Notes: a model not told the origin generated them from the letters alone. Counted from the first letter of the stretch, positions 1-10,690 are shown. The stretch is DNA of 10,989 bases from Lachnospiraceae bacterium UBA3863 (GCA_002392385.1 DGGX01000183.1:1-10989), one strand, 5' to 3'. Numbers and translations: made by a program.

Positions 1-1935
1 GTGGACGAGAGCACCCTGGTGCCGGACGACTCCCTGACCATCGAGGAGGGGGCCGTGGCGCCCTGGCAGTCCCTCATGTGGTCCCTGATGAAGGACCTGG
101 CCCGGGACATGGGCGTGCGCACAGACGTCCCCTTCCGGGACCTGACGCCCGAGGAGAAGGAGATCGTCCTGCACGGGCCGGCGGAGAAGAGGCATATCTT
201 CTACGTCAATGAAAAGAGCAATATAGCCACGGAAATGGACTTCACCTATTACAGCGCCGTCCACACCGTGGAGAACGCCCTGACCAAGGTCAAGGACGAA
301 AAGGGGATGAAGCGGGTGGAGAAATTCCTGCACGAAGCCCCCTGCCCGGCCTGCGGCGGCACCCGTCTCTCGGACAAGGTGCGGTCCTCGCGGCTGGCCG
401 GCCTCAACCTGGCCGAGGCCACGGCCATGACCCTCTCCGAGCTGATCCCCTGGGTCAGGGCCGTGCCCGGGACTCTGCCGGAGGAGATGCGTCCCATGGC
501 GGAGAGCATCCTCCAGTCCTTCCTGGACAACGCCAAAAGGCTGATGGACCTGGGCCTGGGCTACCTGTCCCTGGACCGGGCCAGCAGCACCCTGTCCACG
601 GGCGAGCGCCAGCGGGTCCAGCTGGCGCGGGCGGTCCGCAATGAGACCACAGGCGTCCTCTATGTCCTGGACGAGCCCAGCATCGGCCTGCATCCATCCA
701 ATGTCGACGGCCTCATGGAGGTGGTGGACAGCCTGATCGCGGACGGCAACTCCGTGGTCCTGGTGGACCACGACGTCCGGGTCCTGGGACAGGCGGATCA
801 CATGATCGAGATGGGACCGGGCGCCGGCAGCACCGGCGGGCGGATCATCGCCCAGGGGACCATCCCGGAGATCATCGCCTCCCCGGCGTCCAGGATCGCG
901 CCTTTTCTCGCCGGCGAGGGGGACATGCGGGTGCGCAGACGTGCGGCGGAGGACCTCTATGCCCTGGGAAGGATCTGCATGGAGACGGATCCCATCCACA
1001 CGGTCCGGGCCCTGCGGGTGGAGATCCCCAAGGGCCGGCTCACGGCGGTGACCGGTGTCTCCGGGTCCGGCAAGACGACCCTGGTGCTGGAGAGCCTGAT
1101 CCCGGGCCTGGCAGCCCTATGCGCCGGAGACAGGCTGCCCGCCCACGTCCGCAGGCTGGAGGCCCCGGGGATCCGGCGGGGCAACCTGATCGACGCCTCC
1201 CCCATCGGCATCAATATCCGGTCCACGGTCGCCACCTACAGCGGCGTTCTGGATGACCTGCGCAGACTTTACGCCCGGACAGAGGCAGCCCGCGCCCGGA
1301 AGCTGAAGGCCGGCGCCTTCTCCTACAACACCGGGAGCCTGCGCTGCCCCACCTGCGACGGGACAGGCCAGATCTCTCTGGATGTGCAGTTTCTGCCGGA
1401 CGTAAATATCGCCTGCCCGGACTGTGGGGGCAGACGATACGCGCCGGAGGCGGAGGAGATCCTGTGGCAGGGCCATTCCCTGCCCGCATTGATGGCGCTC
1501 ACGGTGGATGAGGCCCTGGAGGTGCTGAAAGGGGAGAAGAGGATCAGGGACAGGCTGACCACCCTTCACGATCTGGGTCTGGGCTACCTGACCCTGGGCG
1601 AGGACACGCCGGCCCTCTCGGGCGGAGAGGCCCAGCGGCTCAAGCTGGCCAGCGAGATGGGCAGGAGCCAGGAGGACGCGGTCTTTGTCTTCGATGAGCC
1701 CACCATAGGCCTCCATCCCCTGGATGTGCAGGTGCTGCTGGGGGTCTTCGACCGGCTGGTGCAGGCCGGCGCCACGGTGATCGTCATCGAGCATGACCTG
1801 GACGTGATCGCCAACGCGGACTATGTCATCGACATGGGCCCCGGCGGGGGCGTGGAGGGCGGACGCATCGTCGCCTGCGGCACACCGGACCAGATCAGGC
1901 AGGCGCCGGAGAGCATCACGGGCAGGTATCTCTGA
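1..1935 (+). CDS. uvrA: UvrA-family excinuclease ABC subunit A, 5'-truncated by the window edge
   Basis: This is the C-terminal 644 residues of a UvrA-type DNA-damage-recognition ATPase. The visible part begins just after where the first zinc finger should be, so the first Walker A lies upstream of the window and the GTG at position 1 is not a credible start. In order: a CPACGGTRL element (115-123), the first ABC signature LSTGERQR (198-205), Walker B YVLDEPSIGLH (221-231), the second Walker A GVSGSGKTT (352-360), a four-cysteine zinc finger (C449, C452, C472, C475) around a FLPDV core, the second signature LSGGEAQR (539-546), Walker B VFDEPTIGLH and IEHDLDVI. Canonical UvrA has LSGGExQR in both halves; here the first half has Thr for Gly. 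That and the divergent first half suggest a paralog of the UvrA2/DrrC kind rather than the housekeeping protein, but the missing N-terminus (presence or absence of a UvrB-binding domain) would decide. It converges with the minus-strand operon, with 63 nt between the stops. Confidence 0.93.
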   Translation: MDESTLVPDDSLTIEEGAVAPWQSLMWSLMKDLARDMGVRTDVPFRDLTPEEKEIVLHGPAEKRHIFYVNEKSNIATEMDFTYYSAVHTVENALTKVKDEKGMKRVEKFLHEAPCPACGGTRLSDKVRSSRLAGLNLAEATAMTLSELIPWVRAVPGTLPEEMRPMAESILQSFLDNAKRLMDLGLGYLSLDRASSTLSTGERQRVQLARAVRNETTGVLYVLDEPSIGLHPSNVDGLMEVVDSLIADGNSVVLVDHDVRVLGQADHMIEMGPGAGSTGGRIIAQGTIPEIIASPASRIAPFLAGEGDMRVRRRAAEDLYALGRICMETDPIHTVRALRVEIPKGRLTAVTGVSGSGKTTLVLESLIPGLAALCAGDRLPAHVRRLEAPGIRRGNLIDASPIGINIRSTVATYSGVLDDLRRLYARTEAARARKLKAGAFSYNTGSLRCPTCDGTGQISLDVQFLPDVNIACPDCGGRRYAPEAEEILWQGHSLPALMALTVDEALEVLKGEKRIRDRLTTLHDLGLGYLTLGEDTPALSGGEAQRLKLASEMGRSQEDAVFVFDEPTIGLHPLDVQVLLGVFDRLVQAGATVIVIEHDLDVIANADYVIDMGPGGGVEGGRIVACGTPDQIRQAPESITGRYL

Positions 1936-1998
1936 GCGGCCGGCCCTGCGGCGGGCGGAGCCGGACAGCCCCCGGGACAGGCGGTCGCCGGGCTGCCT

Positions 1999-2940
1999 CT
2001 ACACGCCGGCCAGCACGTGGAGGTTTCTGATCTCCGCGTCCGCGATGTGATCGTTGACGCTGTAGGCGTGTTTCTCCAGGTCCCCGCAGATGGCGTCGGT
2101 CAGGCCCTGGTCCTGCAGGGCTTCGATGACGTCGGAGGCTATGCTCTCGATGACGTCGTATTTGGCCTCGGCCAGGTCCGGAGAATTGTCCGTGGTCAGC
2201 AGGTATTCCAGGAGCTCCGCCAGAATGGACAGGAGAGGGAGCTCGCGCAGGGCCCGGAAGGTCCACTTGTAGTAGGGCTGGTAGCGGCGGTTCAGCAGAA
2301 AGAGGACGGAAGAGGTGCTCCGCACGAACTCACAGACGGCCAGCTGGGCGGCCCCGGTCTCCCCGTGGGCCAGACAGCGGCGGTAGTTGTACTGGCCGGA
2401 CTGGGCCATGAGCAGGAGCTGACCGGCCAGCTTCTTCAGGCGGATGTCCTCGGGATAGAAGGCCAGCCGCTGCCGGATCCGGGTGACCTCCCCGCTCCCG
2501 TCGTGCCAGATCTCCCCGTTTACGGCCTCGGCCAGGGACTGCTCCGGCACTGTAAACCACTGCCTCAAAGACAGGCTCCCGTCAGGGGAGCCTGTTTTTT
2601 CTGTGAAGAATTCCGCCGTCCGCAGGACACCGGTCCGGTCGCCGCCCACCGGGGATACCAGGGAACGGCGCAGGCCCATAAACTCCCTGGGAAGTCTGGC
2701 ATATGCCCTCTCCAGAAGGAAGGCCGTGCGGCGGTCGACCAGGTCCTCGCCCGGCAGGAAGAGGCAGAAGCCGGGACCGAAATCGTGGTCCCGCGAGGTC
2801 TCGTCGTCGTAGCCCAGACATTCCGAGCCGCTCCCGGCAAGGCCGGCCGCCACAAGCGGAAGAAGCTCCGGGAACTCGTCCCGGAGCATGGGCAGACCAT
2901 AGGTTTCAAAATAGGCTTTACAGATCTCCAGACCCTTCAT
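1999..2940 (-). CDS. DUF4037 protein, predicted Pol-beta-fold nucleotidyltransferase
   Basis: A 313-aa soluble protein of the DUF4037 family. Near the N-terminus it has G36-S37 followed 13 residues later by D51-H52-D53, inside the stretch GYDDETSRDHDFG (43-55). This fits the GS-x(9-13)-DxD pattern of Pol-beta-superfamily nucleotidyltransferases, so metal and nucleotide binding is likely. The C-terminal half is helical and carries RRYQPYYKW (218-226), which I associate with DUF4037. Substrate and product are unknown. It could transfer a nucleotide to a protein, RNA or small molecule, or make a signalling nucleotide. It is the last gene of the four-gene operon, starting 6 nt after the TPR gene's stop. 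The Shine-Dalgarno AGGAG lies inside the last codons of the TPR gene, about 12 nt from the ATG, so translation probably depends on the upstream gene. No signal peptide or membrane segment is seen. Family assignment is firm; activity is inferred from motif spacing. Confidence 0.88.
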   Translation of the reverse strand: MKGLEICKAYFETYGLPMLRDEFPELLPLVAAGLAGSGSECLGYDDETSRDHDFGPGFCLFLPGEDLVDRRTAFLLERAYARLPREFMGLRRSLVSPVGGDRTGVLRTAEFFTEKTGSPDGSLSLRQWFTVPEQSLAEAVNGEIWHDGSGEVTRIRQRLAFYPEDIRLKKLAGQLLLMAQSGQYNYRRCLAHGETGAAQLAVCEFVRSTSSVLFLLNRRYQPYYKWTFRALRELPLLSILAELLEYLLTTDNSPDLAEAKYDVIESIASDVIEALQDQGLTDAICGDLEKHAYSVNDHIADAEIRNLHVLAGV

Positions 2941-2946
2941 ACAGAT

Positions 2947-3834
2947 TCATCGCTCCTGATTCTCTTTATAGATCCTCTCCGCCCTGTCCCGCAGGTCCTT
3001 GGCGGTCAGAAACCAGCCGTACCAGGAGAAGGTGGGGGCGCACTTGTCGCAGACAAAAGCGTAATAGCCGTCCCTGGGCAGGGCGGGGGTGTCGAGCAGG
3101 GCCTGTGCCCTCTCCAGACAGGCATTGATCCGGGCGTCGGCCGCCTCCGCGCCCAGCTGGGCCTCATAGGCATTGGCCAGGTTCAGCTGGGTGATGGCCT
3201 GCTCCAGTTCGCCGCCCCGGACGCTCGCCATGGCTTCCATGGCCCGGGCATAGAGGGCCTGGGCCTCCTCATAGCGCCCCAGGGCGGCGCAGGTGAGTCC
3301 CATGTTGTTGTAAAGACCGCCCAGCAGCTCCGGCCGGGTATAGGCGCTGGCCTCATAAGCCTGGCGGGCCTTCTCGAAGAGGTTCATGGCCCGGGCGGGG
3401 TCGCCGAAGGCCTGACAGGCCGTGGCGCAGTTCACATAGGCGGTGCCCGCGCTGATGGTGCCCTCGTAGTCCAGATCCTTCAGAAGCTGCAGGGCCGCCT
3501 CGATATTTTCATAGGCGGGGGCCTTCTGCCCGGTCTTGCGGTAATGGCCCACCAGCTCTCCGCGGAGCATGAGCTGGCCCCGCAGGTCATGGCCCAGCCG
3601 GGCCTCCTCCAGCCAGTAGAGGAGATGGCGCTCGGCGCCGGCGTAGTCCCGGCGGCTCATGTAGTCGTCCATTTTTTCTATGATGCGCTGCTGGGGGACA
3701 GACCGGACCTCCGGCGTCGCCCCGAAGGGTTCGTCACAGAGGAGGCAGCGGGGCTCCGCGTAGTCCTCCGGGGACAGGAGGCCGGCATGGGCCGGCAGGT
3801 CCCGGGTCAGGTCATCGTTCTTATTCATCTGCAT
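2947..3834 (-). CDS. Tetratricopeptide-repeat protein with two CxxC pairs
   Basis: A 295-aa protein made mostly of helix-turn-helix TPR units. The clearest are residues 131-161 (ending ARAMNLFEKARQAYE), 172-202 (with NNMGLTCAALGRYEEA) and 215-247. TPRs are protein-binding scaffolds, and the likely partner is the DUF4037 protein encoded directly downstream; I recall these two occurring together or fused in Clostridia. Single CxxC pairs lie at each end, C30/C33 (CLLC) and C262/C265 (CDKC), and could together bind one zinc and close the superhelix. I chose the ATG at 3832-3834 because GGAGGAG lies 4-6 nt upstream. The frame is open further 5' to an ATG at 3961-3963, but that would run 143 nt into the channel gene without a ribosome site. 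A second ATG two codons downstream (3826-3828) is possible but more distant from the site. The chosen start gives a 14-nt overlap with the channel gene. No enzymatic motif is visible. Confidence 0.85.
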   Translation of the reverse strand: MQMNKNDDLTRDLPAHAGLLSPEDYAEPRCLLCDEPFGATPEVRSVPQQRIIEKMDDYMSRRDYAGAERHLLYWLEEARLGHDLRGQLMLRGELVGHYRKTGQKAPAYENIEAALQLLKDLDYEGTISAGTAYVNCATACQAFGDPARAMNLFEKARQAYEASAYTRPELLGGLYNNMGLTCAALGRYEEAQALYARAMEAMASVRGGELEQAITQLNLANAYEAQLGAEAADARINACLERAQALLDTPALPRDGYYAFVCDKCAPTFSWYGWFLTAKDLRDRAERIYKENQER

Positions 3835-5494
3835 GGATCTCCTCCGAGAGTGTTTCAAACAGGAGCCAGGCTCCGTCGTCCTTGGCCCGGTCAGCCGCTG
3901 ACAGATCCCCGTAGGGTACCAGCAACGGGTGCAGGCGCCGGGCGTTGTCTCTGACAGGTGCATACTGCCAGTTGTTCAGCAGGTGGAAGCGGCACCAGCG
4001 GGCATGCTCCAGGGCGCGGCAGGCCTCACGGTCCGGGGACGGCAGGGCCCGGAAGGCAGCGGCAGCCTCCCGGCACTGGGCCGGTGTCAGCTCCTCCTCA
4101 GGGGGCATGGCGGCCAGAAGGCCGGCCTTGACCGGCAGGTGGTCGGCAGAAGCCAGGTTGGAGCGCCGCAGGAAGCATCCCAGGGCATCCCAGCCCGGGA
4201 TCTCAGGCGCGGCCTGTGCCGTCTCTCCGTCAGGGTCTGCCTGGGCGGCAGCCAAGGCCTTACGCCGGTAGTCCGCGTGCAGGGCCATGGCCGTGCGGGA
4301 CAGTCTGCGCCGGAGCAGCAGCTCCGGTGTATAGAGGTCCTCCGTGCCCCCGAAGATCTCCACCCCGTCAAAAGGGGCGGAGAGCCGGGCGTGGACCTCG
4401 CCCGTGACGGGGCAGCAGCGGAAGAGCTGCGCCAGGAGAGACTCCGTCTCCCGCTCGTCCTCCCCCGCGAAGATGATCCGGTCCGCCTCCCGGAAGACCT
4501 GCCAGTCGGCGTTCCAGGGGCCGTCCTTTATGCGGAGGGTATCCCGGAAGGAGGGCAGGCCATCGGCATTGTGGAAGAGAGCAGGTACTGCCTGCGCGGC
4601 GTCTTCCTGCCCTGCCAGCACACAGGCCTGTGCCAGGAAGGGGCGGCTGCGGAGATAGTTTCTGCTGTCTCCGATCCAGGTATATACGAGCTCCTGGGTG
4701 CCCCGCAGGGTGACCAGGTTATGGGACAGGGCAATGTCCAGAAGGGCCTCCGCCGTCGGCCCGCTCCCCACCAGCACGATCTTCTCCCGCGGGCCGGTGA
4801 CCGGGAAGCGGTGCCAGTAGAGCCTGGCGCAGACCGTGGCGGGATCGTAGAAGAGCTGTCTGGCCGGCAGTTCCTCGGGCTCCCAGGCGCTGCGGCAGAG
4901 GAGCCGGCAGCTGCTGCGCCGGAGTCTGTGCGCCGTCCGCCTGTTCTCCGCGTCGTCAGGCCCCATGCAGATCACCGTGGCGGAGGAGGGGTCTTTCTTC
5001 AGGGCCAGCAGGGCCTCCGGGGTCAGGACGGTCCGCAGCCCGGGAAAATCCGCCGGCAGAGAACCCCCTTCTTCGCAGATGCCCAGCAGCACGGCGCCGG
5101 CATCCTCTTCAGCCAGCCGGCGGGCCAGGACACAGGCTTCGGGGGAGACATGTGTGAAAATATACCATTCTCTGTCCTGCCGGAAGAAAAGCAGCAGGGC
5201 CGTGAGCCGTCCCCGCGTCAGCTGCAGGAGCAGGCCGACCAGAGCGGCCAGTACGCCCAGGCTCATGAGCTGGAAGAGCAGGCCGATCAGGCGGCCGGCC
5301 GTCGTCACGGGATAGAGGTCTCCGTAGCCCACCGTGGTGAGGGTCGTCACGGAGTACCAGAGGGCGTCGGGGAAGGTCCGGATGGTGGCGCCCTCCGCCC
5401 TCCCTTCCACGGCCATGAGAAGCAGCAGGAGCAGGAAATACCCGGCCAGCGCGCACAGGGGCAGTAGAGACCGGGATCGTCTGGAACGTTTCAT
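3821..5494 (-). CDS. Two-TM K+ channel with Rossmann (RCK/TrkA-like) domains and C-terminal RyR domain
   Basis: A 557-aa membrane protein. A basic N-terminus precedes TM1 (about 10-29), a pore helix (about 41-52), the K+ selectivity filter TVGYGD (54-59) and TM2 (about 67-92), the plan of a simple tetrameric two-TM potassium channel. The cytoplasmic part holds a degenerate Rossmann-like region (about 109-230, no glycine motif) and a second one starting KIVLVGSGPTAEA (238-250), resembling RCK/TrkA-N nucleotide-binding domains. The last 60 residues, with EHARWCRFH (496-504) and RRLHPLLVPYGDL (519-531), match the ryanodine-receptor RyR domain pattern (an H/W-rich first helix, then HPLLVPYxxL). 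Inferred role: K+ flux gated by a nucleotide or another ligand bound by the Rossmann and/or RyR parts. Its ATG overlaps the TGA of the preceding gene (ATGA), with GGAGA 9 nt upstream. It overlaps the next gene by 14 nt. The pore and RyR calls are strong; the ligand is unknown. Confidence 0.92.
   Translation of the reverse strand: MKRSRRSRSLLPLCALAGYFLLLLLLMAVEGRAEGATIRTFPDALWYSVTTLTTVGYGDLYPVTTAGRLIGLLFQLMSLGVLAALVGLLLQLTRGRLTALLLFFRQDREWYIFTHVSPEACVLARRLAEEDAGAVLLGICEEGGSLPADFPGLRTVLTPEALLALKKDPSSATVICMGPDDAENRRTAHRLRRSSCRLLCRSAWEPEELPARQLFYDPATVCARLYWHRFPVTGPREKIVLVGSGPTAEALLDIALSHNLVTLRGTQELVYTWIGDSRNYLRSRPFLAQACVLAGQEDAAQAVPALFHNADGLPSFRDTLRIKDGPWNADWQVFREADRIIFAGEDERETESLLAQLFRCCPVTGEVHARLSAPFDGVEIFGGTEDLYTPELLLRRRLSRTAMALHADYRRKALAAAQADPDGETAQAAPEIPGWDALGCFLRRSNLASADHLPVKAGLLAAMPPEEELTPAQCREAAAAFRALPSPDREACRALEHARWCRFHLLNNWQYAPVRDNARRLHPLLVPYGDLSAADRAKDDGAWLLFETLSEEIHADE
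3839..3845 (-). promoter_or_regulatory. Ribosome binding site fixing the TPR gene start
   Basis: On the minus strand GGAGGAG lies 4 nt before the ATG at 3832-3834, inside the last codons of the channel gene. Its position favours this ATG over the longer in-frame start at 3963 and indicates translational coupling. Confidence 0.7.
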
Positions 5495-7380
5495 GAAAGG
5501 GCGTCTCCTTTCTCCTGTTCCCTGAGCAGAACGGGGATCATGAGCAGATTGTCGGTATCCATCTGTTTATAATCGGGGCGTCTGTCCGTCAGGGTCCCTT
5601 CCAGGGCGGAGAGGGCGTCCAGAGATTCCCAGGGGATCAGGCAGGCGTGCAGGCGTTTCTCTGTATCCTTGGCGGGCCGGATGGCGGAGCTGCCCCGGAC
5701 CCGGATCTCCTCCATCCGCGCCTGCGCTCTCTCCCGGAAGACCTCCTCCGGCATCCGCCGGTAGCCCATGGCATAGTGAAAACCGCACCAGCGCAGGTGC
5801 TCCATGCGGGACAGATTCTCCATGAGGACGGGATCCTCCGGCCAGCCGTCACGCCCCACCTGGTCTTCCGTGCATCCGGCCGCCCGCAGGAAGGCGCCCA
5901 TATAATCGGCACTGGCCCGGCAGCTCATGCGGCTGAAGTAGTCGCAGTCCGCCCAGTCCTCCGCGGCCGTGCGGCCCCGGGAGAGGTTATACTGGTGATT
6001 GATGAGTATGGCCAGCCGGTCCTGCCGGCCGCCGCACAGGACGTCAGGCCGGAAGGGATCGATGACCTCCGGCAGGCCGTCCGGTTCGGTCAGACGGGTC
6101 ACGCCGGCGCCCGAACACTGAAGGACGACGGCCCTGCAGCCCCGGCGCCCGAGATACTCGGTATATTCCCGGGAGATCTCCGCATTGACGGCCTCATTGC
6201 CCGTACAGACGACCACATAGTTGAGCTGGTCCACATAATCCGCAAGATATTTGTAGACCGCGATGCTCCGGGCATTGTCCTCCATGAAATCCAGCCGGCA
6301 GCACGCCGACAGCTCCGGATAGCGGCTGAAGAAGGCTCCGGACTGCCGGGTATACTGACTGTCGATGATCAGGGCGTGGAAGTCGCTTCCCTCGAACTGG
6401 CCGTTCATGACAAGACTCCGCAGCACGGCCTGTCCTGTGCGGCCGAAGCCCACGATCAGGGCTTCAAAATTCTCGTCCGCCCGCCCTTGTCTGCCGAACC
6501 GCATGGTCGCGTAAGGGGGATACTGACGGACCATGAGACGGGCTGCCAGTTCGGCGGACTCCAGGGCCAGGACCTCACCGTATCCGTATTCTCCCCCTTC
6601 CCGGCTGCCGGCCTGCAGGACACTTCCCACGGAGGCATCCTCTGTCAGGAGGGTCACAGAGGTCTGCGAGGACAGGATGCCCGCCCCTTCCAGCGCGGAC
6701 CGCAGAGCTTCCGCGTAACGCAGGTTCCTGACCGGAGTTTCATGGAGGCAGAAGACCTGCAGCTCCTTGCGGCCCGGCCGCAGGCCGATCCGCCCCGGGA
6801 AGGCGGCGCCGGGTCGGGCTGCCCCGTCATCACTGAGCAGGAGACCGCCCATGTGCATGATCCGGGTCTCATAGCCGCCGGCATTGCCGTCGTCCACGAA
6901 GACCAGGGCCCCTTCCGTCTTCTCCTTCAGCCGTTCCGCAAACCGCAGGGAAGCTTCGTTCACGCCGTAGATGAGCAGGATCCGCCGGTGGTAGAGGAAG
7001 AGGAGATTCAGCGTGCGCAGGAGCCGTGCCCCGACGCCGGCCACCACCGTGCTGGCGGTGGCATAGAGAGCCAGAAGGTGCACGGTGTAGATGCCGATCT
7101 GACAGAGCGGTGTTTTCAGCGCGTCCGCCTGACTGATCGCGCTGATCTCATTGCGGCCCAGAAACATACAGAAGACAGAGAAGAGGGTCCGCGCCACGCT
7201 CATCATGGTACCGCCGTACAGCTTATAATACCCGAATCCGTAGAATCCGATCCCGCCCAGGGCCACGAGCAGCAGGATCCCTCCCAGGATGCGGGTCAGG
7301 AGCCGGGGCTGGAAGCCCAGGGAGATCAGGAGGATCAGAAACAGCAGACCTGTCAGCAGATATACACTCAGCAGATTCAT
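5491..7380 (-). CDS. Multi-TM protein with two Rossmann/TrkA-N-like domains and C-terminal RyR-like domain
   Basis: A 629-aa protein and the first gene of the operon. The N-terminal 125 residues hold about four hydrophobic segments (near 3-21, 28-50, 60-75, 93-118). Next comes a degenerate Rossmann region opening RILLIYGVNEAS (133-144), with an acidic pair D163-D164 at the expected strand end. A second, canonical one follows: ALIVGFGRTG (307-316, a true GxGxxG) with D340, which suggests NAD(H) or another adenine nucleotide. The C-terminus has MEHLRWCGFHYAMGY (526-540) and TEKRLHACLIPWESL (573-587), the same two blocks as the RyR domain of the next gene, separated here by about 25 extra residues. 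There is no TVGYGD filter. I chose the ATG at 7378-7380 because AGGAGG lies 6 nt upstream; an in-frame ATG at 7456-7458 lacks such a site and lies upstream of the likely promoter. It overlaps the channel gene by ATGA. Likely a sensor or heteromeric partner of that channel. Confidence 0.88.
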   Translation of the reverse strand: MNLLSVYLLTGLLFLILLISLGFQPRLLTRILGGILLLVALGGIGFYGFGYYKLYGGTMMSVARTLFSVFCMFLGRNEISAISQADALKTPLCQIGIYTVHLLALYATASTVVAGVGARLLRTLNLLFLYHRRILLIYGVNEASLRFAERLKEKTEGALVFVDDGNAGGYETRIMHMGGLLLSDDGAARPGAAFPGRIGLRPGRKELQVFCLHETPVRNLRYAEALRSALEGAGILSSQTSVTLLTEDASVGSVLQAGSREGGEYGYGEVLALESAELAARLMVRQYPPYATMRFGRQGRADENFEALIVGFGRTGQAVLRSLVMNGQFEGSDFHALIIDSQYTRQSGAFFSRYPELSACCRLDFMEDNARSIAVYKYLADYVDQLNYVVVCTGNEAVNAEISREYTEYLGRRGCRAVVLQCSGAGVTRLTEPDGLPEVIDPFRPDVLCGGRQDRLAILINHQYNLSRGRTAAEDWADCDYFSRMSCRASADYMGAFLRAAGCTEDQVGRDGWPEDPVLMENLSRMEHLRWCGFHYAMGYRRMPEEVFRERAQARMEEIRVRGSSAIRPAKDTEKRLHACLIPWESLDALSALEGTLTDRRPDYKQMDTDNLLMIPVLLREQEKGDALS

Positions 7381-7385
7381 AAAAG

Positions 7386-7392
7386 CCCTCCT
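7386..7392 (-). promoter_or_regulatory. Ribosome binding site of the operon's first gene
   Basis: AGGAGGG lies 5 nt before the ATG at 7378-7380 on the minus strand. It decides in favour of a 629-aa product over the 655-aa version that would start at 7458. Confidence 0.7.
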
Positions 7393-7425
7393 GCCATCAG
7401 AATGCCCATCCGAACAACTGAGACA

Positions 7426-7434
7426 AGTATAGCA
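7426..7434 (-). promoter_or_regulatory. Candidate extended -10 promoter for the four-gene operon
   Basis: On the minus strand TGCTATACT is an extended -10 (TGn plus TATACT). No good -35 is seen 17 nt upstream (ATCCCG), which an extended -10 can tolerate. Transcription would start near 7419 and leave a leader of about 40 nt that includes the Shine-Dalgarno site. Judged by eye only. Confidence 0.45.
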
Positions 7435-7457
7435 GAAAAAAAGACCCCCGGGATACA

Positions 7458-7472
7458 TAGAAAGACTTTCTA
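7458..7472. promoter_or_regulatory. Perfect 15-bp palindrome, candidate operator in the divergent promoter region
   Basis: TAGAAAGACTTTCTA is a perfect inverted repeat (7-bp arms, one central base) between the two divergent genes. It touches the expected -35 position of the beta-galactosidase promoter and lies just upstream of the operon's promoter. That placement suits a dimeric regulator controlling one or both transcripts. No regulator gene is present in the window. Confidence 0.4.
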
Positions 7473-7489
7473 AGGCAGCGCCAAACGGA

Positions 7490-10690
<3,201 letters not shown>

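Noticed and set aside
1936..1998. Terminator between the converging uvrA and DUF4037 genes
   Set aside because: CAGCCC (1966-1971) and GGGCTG (1990-1995) can pair, but the loop is 18 nt and no T-run follows on either strand.
2017..3954. 645-codon plus-strand open frame opposite the TPR and DUF4037 genes
   Set aside because: Its translation is rich in Gly, Val, Gln and Pro with no recognisable domain. It is the antisense of two well-supported genes and a by-product of high GC at third positions.
7381..7458. Longer 655-aa version of the first operon gene starting at 7458
   Set aside because: No ribosome site there, and the added 26 residues cover the likely promoter; the ATG at 7380 has AGGAGG at ideal spacing.
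5647..7473. 608-codon plus-strand open frame opposite the 629-aa protein
   Set aside because: Antisense shadow with no domain and no ribosome site; the minus-strand protein has clear Rossmann and RyR motifs.
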